From NCBI RefSeq assembly GCF_904849725.1, contig NC_058520.1:324705186-324769185 (forward strand): a stretch of DNA of 64,000 bases, read 5' to 3'. Positions 33,732 to 45,284 of the stretch are shown here, piece after piece (position 1 is the first letter of the stretch; each line of letters starts with the position of its first letter). The notes beneath the pieces are model-generated. The model worked only from the letters and a program-made list of their open reading frames with translations. It was not told the origin of the DNA and did not search any database. The DNA is from Hordeum vulgare subsp. vulgare (Eukaryota; Streptophyta; Magnoliopsida; Poales; Poaceae). A program made the position numbers and the translations under genes.

Positions 33732-36391
33732 CAGGTTAACTGTAGGAAGCCCTTAGTTAGCATGGACGTTAGTTAGGACAAAGCTGATTTCCAGACCATT
33801 CCAAAGTACTTGCAAAACCTGTATCTTCTCACCTCTCTAAATCTTCAAAGAAAGGGAAGGTTTTATCCTAGAACTTACACTCTTATTCTCTTGAGACTCC
33901 TCGTCTGCTTCTTCAAAACTTGTAAATGGTCGCTAGCATCCTTATGCATGACCACGTGATTACTTAAAATCCTCGTGGGTAACTTGGAAGGAACCAACCT
34001 TTCCAAGCAATCACCCGCGTACTTGGAAGACAAAGATGGTAACGCTATGACTCGACGACACCAACATAAGCTACCTCCATGAGGAATGAGGACATCGAGA
34101 CCCCGAAGATGATGACACCCTCGACACTGTCTCGGAGTGATGCAACCTTCACCTACGATGATGAGGACATAATATGTACAAGACCATGATATGCACTTCT
34201 GATAGAGCAACCCTGTCATTATCAATGTTGAGGCGACTACCGCCGATGGATGAGAACCTCGCCATTTGGTCCACCTCACTTCATTGAGAAGGAAAATGGT
34301 TTTTCCATCCCCCACTCTAGGTATCGATAATGTGATCAACGTGAATGACGGGTCAGAGCTCTATCATGCCTTGCTGATGTCATTGCATAAAAGTTGTCCA
34401 CTTGGAACTCTTGACGCCTTGGAAGACAAGAAGACAATGACAAGAATGCAAAGACAACAGAAGATCCTGTCAACGACGACCATGAGGAACCACCTTCGTC
34501 GACAGCTCACTAGGTGATAAGTCGTCAAGGACTCTTTTCGGCTCAACTCGATTAGTCTGGCAGACAACAACAAGGGACAAAGTGACACCATGAGAAGACC
34601 CAGAAGAATGAGCGGATTACTCTTCAAGACACGAAGCAAGCATGACCGTCGAATCCGAGAACCCTGGGGTAGGAAGAGTCGTGAATCCCCTATGCGAAGT
34701 CGAGTCCGTTAAATGATTCGGACGGAACCATGTTGTGTGTTCCTTGCTTTTGTTTTGTTTGTGCTTTGATATAAGTTGCATTTTTGCCCCACATGACGAG
34801 TATGCGACTATGTCACCTGTCTTATCTTGATGTTTGAATTGACTTCCGGCACTTGTTTGATTGCACTTGCACTATAGAACCCCCTTAGGGACTTCCCTGT
34901 ATGCCGCTATACTCTCTCTCAACTTCTCGACAACTAGTGACCAGCAAGACAAGATGCACCAAGGATCCATCCCGACAGACGACTGGCACGAAAGACTCCG
35001 ACAGCAACAAGCTCAACCAGGCACGACTTGTAGAAGTTATGTTTTCCCTCGAGATTGGAAGCCCCTCCTTAGACCAACCTAAACCTCACAAGCTTTCCCA
35101 GATCAATTTTCTGGTCATGTGTCTAATACACGGGTTTGCCAAAGCACCCATTGAGCATTGGTAACTCCTGCTTAACACATGTTTCTTTATGGAACAAGTG
35201 ATCACAACAAACAAGTACCCTTCATTCTCAAGCTAGCACCAGAACCCTGATGCCATAGGAAGGATCTTCTAGAATACATGATGTGTAGACTATGGTTGTT
35301 GTGATGATGATAGGTGTCTCGAGGATATAGCTAGACTATTTTGGTGGATCGTAAGACCCTTATGAAGGTAGGTGAACTTGGTGGAACAAGTTGACAAAGT
35401 AGCATAACCTACATGTTACTGGAGTAAGTTTGGATTCTATAGGAAAATTATGATCGCGAGCTAAAATTCTTGGTGGTATAATAAATTGGCTTATTCGATT
35501 AATAGTCATGACCTGATGATGTCACCATAATGACTTGGAGTAGCGAGTAAGAGTTATGATTGGACTTGAGTTTTGGATTTAAATAGGTAACCTTAAGGGA
35601 GTAGAAATGATGAATGAGGACACATGGTTCATATTAAATTGGATTTAGTCCGACGATCTCGATCTTGATACCATGTTCCTCGATGGATAACAAGTACAAG
35701 AACTTGGAGTTGTCGAATTGATTTACGAACTTGTATAAGCCTGGCCTTGGAGAATAGTTGGCCATGATATTGGAAGTTGGTGGATATACTGTGATGAAGT
35801 CCTTGCAATAATATGTGGATTATGAGGACTCTTGGTGATCATGTAGGACCCCATCAATATTGGATTTGTAGGAGTCATGGGTCCAATGATGGTTGATGGG
35901 ATTGATTAACCGCTTGATTGGATTCGTAGGAAGGAAAGGATACCTTGGATTGGTACACTACGTGTTTCCTTAATATAGGAATGTAGTACCGTGACCACTT
36001 GATAATCTAGCTAGGTACTTGGATTTGTAGCGTATCAATTCAAGCTTAGCAGCTTGTATACTTTCACGAGGTTCATGCATAGGAATACATGTGTAGCTTG
36101 GCTACAATATACTCATGATGTTTGGCTTAGTTCACCTCTCAAACCCTGGAGTTGACTAGCATGAGTGAGGTGTAGTTGACTCATGTCAGGCGATATTTTT
36201 TATGATATAGGATGATATTGTCCAGAGATAGAGGTCAGACTATTGGCATCTAGGGAATGTTCTTAGGCATAAGGTGATAGACATTCACTCACATCCTAAG
36301 TTCATTGGAACTTCAAAGCTTCACCGAGCCATGAAATGGTTCGATTATGACCAGAGGAAACGACTCTAAGTCGTTAGACTACGGCCGATGC
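33732..36391 (+). other. Non-coding interior of element D
   Basis: About 2.7 kb without a recognisable gag, pol or antisense domain. Frames at 33875-34339 and 34861-35164 give no family resemblance. It ends at the element B insertion. Confidence 0.55.
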
Positions 36392-37240
36392 TCTCGGTGT
36401 TTTAGAAATATGGGTACCCAGACCTGCGTGCCTCTGGCCCATGGCAGGCCCACCTCACCTTAACAAACCAACGGGCCCGACAACGTTCAGGGTAAGGCCT
36501 TCATGAGGGGCCAAGCCTCACGAGGAGGAGGAGCGTCAAGACCCGCATGGGCCTCCTCTGCACCCCTCCAGAGCGGCGGATATTCCGAGGCAAGGCCGGG
36601 CCTCAGGAGTAAAGGGTGACGCAAGGAAAGGACATGCGAGCAGCAAATGGCAGAACGGGGCAGTTTCCCCATTGGTGCAAAGGAGGCGGGAGCGTACTAG
36701 GGTCCCAAAGGCATCTTCCAAAGGTTTCCCTTGTGGTGCAACGAAGTCGCCGCCGCCCGCCAGTAGGGCAAACGTCATCCTCCGGCCGGTCCCTGCAACG
36801 CGGATAGTTACTTTGCACGCGAAGACCACCTTTGGGCAGGGGAGCTTCTTCCACTGTTCCCCTTCAAAATTGGCCGCTTTGGGATCCCTTCCTGCCGAAG
36901 CTATGAGGGAAGAGGACCCAGGCCTCGGCTATAAATAGAGAGGGTAGGATACTTGAGAGAGGTAGTTCATTTTCGAACCGTAGAGTAATACACCTAGCCA
37001 CTTGGCCTCCGGATGCTCGAAAGCACTGTACTTGTTCATCCACCACCTCCGCGAGAGGCAATCCACCAAAAGCAGGAGTAGGGATTTACACTTTGCAGCG
37101 GCCCAAACCTGGGTAAACTGTTGTGTTCTGTGCTACCCTCGCCATCGAGTAGTGGGCTAGGCGAGGCAGAGCAGGGAGAGATCTCCGTACAATCTCCAGT
37201 GTTCGAATCTTGAGGGTTTTGCGGAGCTCTAAATCCGACA
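36392..37240 (+). repeat. 5' LTR of element B
   Basis: 849 bp. The first bases are mutated (TCTCGGTGTTTTAG against TGTCGGCGTTCTAG in A) and it ends AAATCCGACA. It lacks about 20 bp found in A around the GAGTGAGTCCTT segment. Confidence 0.85.
36930..36938 (+). promoter_or_regulatory. TATA box of element B LTR
   Basis: TATAAATAG, equivalent to 19005 in element A. Confidence 0.7.
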
Positions 37241-37310
37241 TTTGGCGCGTGCGGTAGGGGCGTGTCGAGGTCTCCTCCAAGCTCCGTCTTCAGCAAGATC
37301 CACAGCTCCG

Positions 37311-38261
37311 ATGGCTGACACTCGCCGGGTTCGCGCAGAGCGCCACGCCACCAACATCGCCCAGACAGTGACCGTCGGTGCCGTCGGCACGCGCTGGTCG
37401 CCGTTACCCATGGTGAACGCTGCCACCGACCCCGAAGTTAAAGAGCAACAAGGGTCCTCCCAGCCGGTGACCGAGCCGGTCGACGGCCGCACCACCACTC
37501 TGTCAGTCGTGAGGCCTTCAGGATCGGTATCGCGTGACCAACCAGAGATGCCCCACAGCCGGCACGCGCTTGCGATGGCCAACGAGCTTCTTCGTTACCG
37601 GCCTGCTCCTCACCGCCACGACGATTGGCTCCAGCGCATCGAGGAGCTCATCGCCGCCGCCGGTGACTCAGCGACGCTCTCCTGCTTGCTCCGACCCCAG
37701 CCTCCAACCTCGCCTTCAAGCAGTTTGCCCAAGAGGTGAATGCCGCCCTCCCGAAGCCAGAAGCAATGCCTCCCCTCAACTGGTCCCATACCACCATCGC
37801 CTTTGTCCCATGCGACCAACTCAGGTGCTCGTTCATGGCCGGCAAGCTCCCAATGATGTGCACCCTGACCATCAGCAACATCCTCGTCACCAAGACCCTC
37901 ATTGACAGTGGAGCAGGGCTCGACGTCCTCTCAGTCGAGACCTTCGAGAAATCCAGCTACCGTACGAGCAGCTCATGCCGACCAAGACCTTCTCAGGAGT
38001 AACAGAGGGGTCCATCGTGCCCATTGGGCAAGTGCATCTGCCCGTCACCTTATGCGAGTGCAAGAACTACCACACTCAGATCATCGTCTTTGACGTCGCG
38101 CATATTCACCTGCCATACAATGCAATCCTCGGGTACCCGTCGATCGCCAAGTTCATGGCAGTGATCCACCACAGTTACAATGTCCTCAAGATTCCACGGA
38201 GCGGTGGCGTCATCACCATTCCCTGTGACGAGAAGGATGTCGTATGTACACTGGAGTGCGC
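37311..38261 (+). pseudogene. Element B gag start fused to protease
   Basis: MADTRRVRAERHATNIAQ opens a gag N-terminus that runs to about 37700 and then jumps, with loss of the gag core, to the protease region (FKQFAQEVNAALPKPEA in A-like alignment, with a frame change). The protease has LIDSGAGLDVLS (about 37898-37935), with the catalytic D-S-G-A motif intact, then a one-base shift near 37955. LPYNAILGYPSIAKFMAVIH (about 38110-38165) is the usual linker to RT. The element F insertion ends it at 38261. It cannot make functional gag. Confidence 0.75.
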
Positions 38262-39756
38262 TGATACGTCCATTTTGCATCATGTTCTCATGTTGATATT
38301 TAACGCTTCTTTTGCAGTTATTTCACGTCACGGTACTATTCTTATGCCTTTTCTCTCTTATTTTGCAAGGTTTACTTGAAGAGGGAGAATACCGGCAACT
38401 GGAATTCTGGCCTGAAAGTGGAGAAAAGTTGAGATACCTATTCTGTGCAACTCCAAACACCGTGAAAATCAACAGAGATTTTTTCCCAATTTATAAAAAA
38501 TACTCGGCCGAAGAAGTGCCGGAAGGGCACCAGGAGGTGCCCACAAGCCTGCACGGCGCGGCCACCCCCCAGGCCGCGCCATGGAGGGTTTCGTCACCAT
38601 CAACATCTTCATCAGCACGAGGGTTTCATCTAGAAAAAAATCATAGGGGAGCTTTTTCGTAATTTCGCCGCCGCCACGAGGCGGAACTTGAGCAGAACCA
38701 ATCTAGAGCTCTGGCAGGACGATCCTGCGGGGGAAACTTCCCTCCCGGAGGGGGAAATCATCACCAACATTCCTCTCATCGGAGGGGACTCGTCACCATC
38801 AAAATCTTCATCAGCACCATCTCATCTCCAAACCCTACTTCATCTCTTGTAACCAATCTCCATCTGTCGACTCCGATTGGTACTTGTAAGGTTGCTAGTA
38901 GTGTTGATTAATCTTTGTAGTTGATGCTAGTTGGATTACTTGGTGGAAGTGTTTATGTTCAGATCCTTGATGCTACTCATTACACCTCTCATCATGATTA
39001 TGATTATGCTTTCTGAGTACTTACTTTTGTTCCTGAGGACATGGGATAAGTCATGTTAATAATAGTCATGTGAATTTGGTATTTGTTCGGTATTTTGATA
39101 TGTTGTATGTTGTTTTTCCTCTAGTGGTGTTATGTGAACGTCGACTACATAAAACTTCACCATTATTTGGGCCTAGAGGAAGGCATTGGGAAGTAGTAAT
39201 TAGATGATGGGTTGCTAGAGTGACAGAAGCTTAAACCCTAGTTTATGCGTTGCTTCGTAAGGGGCTGATTTGGATCCACTAGTTTAATGCTATGGTTAGA
39301 CTTTGTCTTAATTCTTCTTTCGTAGTTGCGGATGCTTGCGACAGGGGTTAATCATAAGTGGGATGCTTTTCCAAGTAAGGGCAGTACCCAAACACCGGTC
39401 CACCCACATATCAAACTATCAAAGTAGCGAACGCGAATCATATGAACATGATGAAAACTAGCATGACAGAAATTCCCGTGTGTCCTCGGGAGCGTTTTTC
39501 CTCCTATAAGACTTTGTCCAGGCTTGTCCCTTGATACAAAAGGGAGTGGGCCACTTTGCAGCACCGTTTCTACTTTTGTTACTTGTTGCTTGCTATGAAT
39601 CATCTCACCACACAATCACTTGTTACCGACAATTTCAGTGCTTACAGATTTTTCCTTGCTGAAAACCACTTGTCAGATCCTTCTGCTCCTCGTTGGGTTC
39701 GACACTCTTACTTATCGAAAGGACTACGATTGATCCCCTATACTTGTGGGTCATCA
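38262..39756 (+). repeat. 5' LTR of element F
   Basis: 1495 bp, TGATACGTCC to GGGTCATCA. Relative to the 3' LTR it lacks about 55 bp near 38585 and carries instead a short copy of a downstream LTR segment (38588-38612). Confidence 0.93.
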
Positions 39757-39767
39757 AGAATCTTTTC

Positions 39768-39784
39768 TAGCGCCGTTGCCGGGG
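39768..39784 (+). other. Primer-binding site of element F (tRNA-Asp)
   Basis: TAGCGCCGTTGCCGGGG matches the complement of the plant tRNA-Asp 3' end (TGGCGCCGTTGCCGGGG) except at position 2. Use of tRNA-Asp is usual for the Athila lineage. Confidence 0.8.
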
Positions 39785-39862
39785 AGCGAAGCGCCTTTGG
39801 TAAGTGGAACTTGGTAAGGAAACATTCATATAGTGTGCTGAAATTTGTTGTCACTTGTCACT

Positions 39863-42800
39863 ATGGATACTAATCCTTTGAGGGGCTTGTTCAAAGTATC
39901 TTCCCCTCGAACGGAAGCACAAAGAGTTGCTCCTCAAGTTGCTGCACCTACTGAAAATATTTGCTTTGAATTTCCTTCAGGTATGCTTGAGAAACTGCTG
40001 GCTAATCCTTTTAGAGGAGATGGAACATCACTTCCACACTTGCATCTGATCTATGTAGATGAGGTTTGTGGTTTATTTAAGCCTGCAGGTGTGCCCGAGG
40101 ATGAGTTCAAGAACAAGGTCTTTCCTTTAACTTTGAAGGATAAGGCGTTGACATGGTATAGGTATGTGATCATACTGGATCATGGGACTACAATCGAGAA
40201 AGCATCGCTCAAGCTTGGGGAGGCTTAAATCAATGCTATATTCATGCCCCAATCATGAGTTCTCGAGAGAAATTATCATTCAGAACTTCTATGCTCGGCT
40301 TTCTCATGATGATCGCACCATGCTTGACACTTCTTGTATTGGTTCTTTTATGAAGAGAGATATTGACTTCAAGTGGAATTTATTGGAGAGAATTAAACGC
40401 AACTCGGAAGATTGGGATCTTGAAGAAGGTAAGGAGTCAGGTATGAATTTCACTTTTGATTGCGTTAAATCCTTTGTTGAGACAAATACTTTTTGTGAAT
40501 TTAGCGCTAACTATGGACTTGACTTTGAGATAGTAGCTTCATTGTGTGAATCTTTTGCTGCTCATATTGATCTCCCCAAAGAGAAGTGGTTTAAATATCA
40601 TCCTCCTTTAGAAGTCAATGTAGTTAAACCCACTCTAGTTGAAGAGAAAGTCATTGCCTATAATGATCCTGTTATTCCCAGTGCTTACATTGAGAAACCA
40701 CCTTTCCCTGTTAGGATAAAGGATCATTCTAAAGCTTCAACTGTGATACATAGAGTCTATATTAGAACACCTACACCTCCTGGGCAAATTTTAGTTGAAC
40801 CTAGCATTGCTATTATCAAAGATCTTCTGTCTGAAGAAGTTGACGGACATAATATTCACTTTTTTGAAGATGCTGCTAGAATTGCTAAACCTCACGCTAG
40901 AGACAAACATAGGCCTGTTGTTGGCATGCCTGTGGTTTCTGTTAAGATAGGAGATCATTGTTATCATGGTTTATGTGACTTGGGTGCTAGTGTTAGTGCA
41001 ATACCTCAATCCTTATACGATGATACTATCTCCCATGTGGGAATTGTTAGGGATGTTGAAGTCTTGTGCGGTAAAACGAAGTATCCTGCTAATTTTCTCG
41101 TTCTTGCTACCGCACAAGATAGCTTTTGTCCCATCATATTTAGCAGAGCCTTCCTCAATACTGTCAATGCTCATATTGATTGTGAGAAGCAAACTGTCAC
41201 TGTTGGCTTTGAAGGTGTGTCACACGAGTTCAATTTCTCTAAGTTTGGTACACAACCTCATGAAAAGGAGTTGCCTAGTAGGGATGAAACTATTGCCTTA
41301 GCCTCTATTGCCGTGCCTCCTACTGATCCCTTAGGGCAATACTTGCTTGAGCATGAAAATGATATGCATATGGATGAAAGGGATGAAATAGATAGAGTTG
41401 TCTTAGAACAATATCCTATCCTTAAGAATAACTTGCATGTTGTACTGCTTGGGGATCTGCCCCCACCAAAGGGTGATCCTGTGTTCGAGCTTAAGCAGTT
41501 GCCTGGTACTCTTAAGTATGCCTATCTTGATGAAAAGTAGATATATCCTATTATAATTAATGCTAGCCTCTCAGAGAATGAAGAAAAGAAGTTACTAAAA
41601 ACTCTGAGGAAGCACCGTGCTGCTATTGGATATACTCTTGATGGTCTTAAGGGCATCAGCCCCACTCTATGCTAGCACAAGATCAAAATTGATCCTAAAT
41701 TCAAACCAGTTGGTGATCATCAAAGGAGAATGAATCCTAAGATGAAAGAAGTAGTGAGAAAAGAAATACTAAAGCTCCTGGAAGCGGGTATTATCTATCC
41801 TGTTGCTCATAGCGATTGGGTGAGTCCGGTGCATTGCGTTCCTAAGAAGGGAGGCATCACCGTTGTCCCTAATGATAAGGATGAGTTTATCCCACACAGG
41901 TTTATTACTGGCTATAGGATGGTGATTGATTTTAGGAAGTTGAATAAGGCCACTAGGAAAGATCATTACCCTTTGCCTTTTATCGACCAAATGCTAGAAA
42001 GGCTGTCCAAACACACGCACTTCTGATTTCTAGACGGTTATTATGGTTTCTCACAAATACCAGTTGCACAATCTGACCAGGAGAAAACCACTTTCACCTG
42101 CCCTTTCGGTACCTTTTCTTATAGACGTATGCCTTTTGGCTTATGTAATGCACCTGCAACCTTTCAAAGATGTATGATGGCTATATTCTCTAACTTTTGT
42201 GAAAAGATTGTCGAGGTTTTCATGGATGACTTCTCCGTTTACGGGTCTTCCTTTGATGATTGCCTCAACAACCTTGATTGGGTCTTACAGAGATGTAAAG
42301 ACACCAATCTTGTCTTGAATTTGGAGAAGTGCCACTTTATGGTTAATGAAGGCATCGTCTTAGGACATAAAATTTCTGAAAGAGGTATTGAAGTCGATAA
42401 GGCTAAGGTTGATGCAATCGAGAAAATGCCATACCCCACAGTTATCGAAGGAATAAGAAGTTTCCTTGGTCATGCTAGTTTCTATAGAAGGTTCATTAAA
42501 GACTTCTCTAAGATTTCTAGGCCTCTTACCAATATCTTGCAAAAGGATATTCCTTTTGTCTTTGACGATGATTGTGAGGAAGCCTTCGAAATACTTAAGA
42601 GCGATTTGATAATTCCACCTATTGTTCAACCACCTGATTGGAACTTGCCTTTTGAAATCATGCGTGACGTTAGTGATTATGTTGTTGGTGCTGTTCTAGC
42701 GAAAAGAGTTGATAAGAAGTTGAATGTTATTCACTACGCTAGTAAAACTCTAGAGAGTGCCCAGAGAAACTATGCTACTACAGAGAAGGAATTTTTAGCA

Positions 42801-44480
42801 GTCGTGTTTGCATGTGAGAAGTTCAGGTCTTACATAGTTGATTCTAAAGTCACTATTCACACTGATCATGCTGCTATTAAGTACCTCATGGAGAAGAAGG
42901 ACGCTAAACCTAGACTTATCAGATGGGTTCTCTTGCTACAAGAATTTTATTTTCACGTTGTCGACAGAAAGGGTGCTGATAACCCAGTAGAAGATAACTT
43001 GCCTAGGTTGGAGAACGTTCTTGATGACCCACAACCTATTGATGATAGCTTTCCCGATGAGCAATTGAATGTCATCAATGCTTCACGTAGTGCGCCTTGG
43101 TATGCTGATTATCCAAACTATATCGTTGCCAAATACATACCACCTAGTTTCACGTGCCAGCAAAAGAAGAAATTCTTCTTTGACTTGAGACATTACTTTT
43201 GGGATGATCCTCACCTTTATAAGGAAGGAGGAGATGGTGTTATTAGACATTGTGTACCTGAACAGGAACAGGGACAGATCATGGAGAAGTGTCACTCCGA
43301 GGCCTATGGAGGACACCATGCGGTAGATAGAACTGGACACAAGGTATTGCAATCAGGTTTCTATTGGCCCACTCTCTTCAAGAATGCCCGTAAGTTTGTC
43401 TTGTCTTGTGACGAACGTCAAAGAATAGGCAATATTAGCAAACGTCAGGAAATGTCTATGAACTATTCACTTGTTATTGAACCATTTGATGTCTGGGGCT
43501 TTGATTATATGGGACCTTTTCCAAAATCCAATGGGTATACTCACATCTTAGTTGTTGTTGATTTTGTCACTAAGTGGGTAGAAGCTATCCCCACTAGTAG
43601 TGCTGATCACAACACCTCTATCAAGATGCTGAAAGAAGTTATCTTCCCTAGATTTGGAGTCCCTAGATATCTAATGACCGGCGGTGGTTCACACTTCATT
43701 CATGGTGCTTTCCGTAAAGCGCTTTCTAAGTACAATGTCAACCATAGAATTGCGTCTCCCTATCACCCTCAGTCCAGTGGTCAAGTAGAGCTAAGTAATA
43801 GAGAGATTAAACTCATTATGCAAAAGACTGTCAACAGGTCTAGAAAGAATTGCTCTAAGAAGCTCGATGATGCACTGTGGGCTTATAGAACTGCCTATAA
43901 GAATCCCATGGGCATGTCTGTGTACAAAATGGTGTACGGTAAAGCATGTCACTTACCTCTTGAGCTAGAGCATAAAGCTTATTGGGCAATCACAGAGCTC
44001 AACTTTGATTTCAATCTTGCCGGTGAGAAGAGGTTATTTGACATTACCTCGCTTAATGAGTGGAGAACTCGAGCATATGAGAATGCCAAGCTCTTCAAAG
44101 AGAAGGTTAAGAGGTGGCATGATAAGAGGATACAAAAGCGTGAGGTCAATGTAGGTGGTTATGTCTTGCTATATAACTCTCGTTTAAGATTCTTTGCAGG
44201 CAAGCTTCTCTCTAAATGGGAAGGTCCCTATGTTGTTGAGGAAGTATATCGTGCCGATGCTATCAAGATCAACAACACGGAAGGTAATTGTCCGAGAGTG
44301 GTAAATGGGCAGAGAATCAAGCATTATATCTCAAGTACTCCCATAAATGTTGAAAGCAATATCATCAATACCATAACTCCGGAGGAATACCTAAGGGACA
44401 TTTATCAGCCTGTTTCAGACTCCGAAAACGAAGAGGTATGTGATTCGGTAAGACAACAGAGTCCCAAACTTTTCCAATAG
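39863..44480 (+). pseudogene. Element F gag-pro-pol
   Basis: Gag starts at ATG 39863 (MDTNPLRGLF) and includes FPLTLKDKALTWY. A frame change near 40160 and an internal gap follow, then AQAWGRLKSMLYS-type sequence in the pol frame. The protease has CDLGASVSAIP (about 40975-41010). RT runs from about 41700 to 42680 with [12 protein letters not shown] (about 42135) and the catalytic FMDDF (about 42220). RNase H follows ([26 protein letters not shown]). Integrase runs from about 43290 to 44000; it has HHAVDRTGH and the core [15 protein letters not shown]. Stops interrupt pol at 41538, 41673 and 42024. The zinc-finger Cys at 43416 is Arg, and the second catalytic Asp at 43680 is Gly (LMTGGGSHF). 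The frame ends at 44480 after a chromo-less C-terminal region ([14 protein letters not shown]). Confidence 0.93.
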
Positions 44481-44765
44481 GAAACTTCCTCCGTTTTGGA
44501 ATTGTTGAAAAAATACAAAAATTGGAAGTAGTCTGGAAAGTGCGCGAGGAGGCGAAAAGCCTGCACGGTGCGAGCCCACCCCCTGGCCACGCCGTGAGGG
44601 CTTGTGGCCACCTCGTGCACCTCCCGGACTCCGTTTTCATGCAGGGGACTTCTTCTGGTCTGGAAAAAATCATTATATATACTTCCGTTTGGTCTGACCC
44701 CTGTATCGCGCATATTTCCTCTGTTTTTCGTTTCGAGCATGTTTCTGTTGCAGACCTAGATCGCT
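44481..44765 (+). promoter_or_regulatory. Leader before ORF3 of element F, with TATA-like and splice-acceptor-like sites
   Basis: Holds CCTGCACGGTGCGAGCC and GGCTTGTGGCCACCTC, which resemble the LTR leader. TATATATAC lies at 44674-44682, and a pyrimidine-rich TTTCTGTTGCAG ends at 44753, 12 bases before the ORF3 ATG. Either signal could allow separate ORF3 expression. Confidence 0.5.
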
Positions 44766-45284
44766 ATGACTTCCCCAAAAGCTCCTAAGGACAAGATCTT
44801 CGAGAAGGTCATCAATCCCTACCTCACGGGAGTGCTGCAACACCCTCAATCTATCGAGATGCGTGAGGGGATGTTGCACATCCGTGATGTTGAGGGGCCC
44901 AAGAAGATCGGAAGCGTGGAGACGAGGCTCGAAGCAATGGAGCAACAAGTCTTCAAGTGCCAAGGGATGGTGGAGCGTGGACTCAATGCCAACCACATGA
45001 TGATCACGGAGTTCACCAACAAGCACAAGATTGATGCCAATGACATTGGGAAGCACCTCTCCAGGCTCTATGACAGGGTTGATCAACTCCAGGGCCAGAT
45101 CTATGACCTGCAGAACCAAAACTGTGAGTATGAGTATAGATTTAAATCAATAAGGTTGGCTGCAGATTTGAGGATTCCGGAGAATTGTTCCTCTTTCCAT
45201 GATGGAGCACCTATGCCTTGGAAGACGGAGTATCAAACCCATGTTGCAACAACTCCACCATCACCACCAAAGGAAGACAATTGA
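44766..45284 (+). CDS. ORF3 of element F (Athila-lineage extra ORF, coiled-coil)
   Basis: 172 codons, intact, ATG at 44766 and TGA at 45282. The sequence starts MTSPKAPKDKIFEKVINPYL, then has EMREGMLHIRDVEGPKK, VETRLEAMEQQVFKCQGM and a heptad-rich helix (LSRLYDRVDQLQGQIYDLQN), ending Pro/Thr-rich. I see no signal peptide or membrane segment, so it is not an evident envelope protein, although it occupies the env-like position of Athila elements. It is the only apparently undamaged frame of this element. I know the same frame from other Triticeae elements of this lineage; its function is unknown, possibly RNA or particle binding through the coiled coil. Confidence 0.75.
   Translation: MTSPKAPKDKIFEKVINPYLTGVLQHPQSIEMREGMLHIRDVEGPKKIGSVETRLEAMEQQVFKCQGMVERGLNANHMMITEFTNKHKIDANDIGKHLSRLYDRVDQLQGQIYDLQNQNCEYEYRFKSIRLAADLRIPENCSSFHDGAPMPWKTEYQTHVATTPPSPPKEDN

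Larger units (their letters stand above)
28719..36391 (+). mobile_element. Element D: long-LTR gypsy-like / LARD-type element, 5' part
   Basis: Inserted in the element E LTR (candidate duplication GCCTC, 28714-28718). It has a 5' LTR of about 5.0 kb, a primer site resembling initiator-Met tRNA, and about 2.7 kb of interior before element B interrupts it at 36392. The interior holds no retroviral domain, so D may be a LARD or a decayed relative. Its 3' LTR is outside the window. Confidence 0.7.

Noticed and set aside
44766..45284. ORF3 of element F as an envelope protein
   Set aside because: No signal peptide, no membrane segment and no furin-like site; only its position matches env-like frames.
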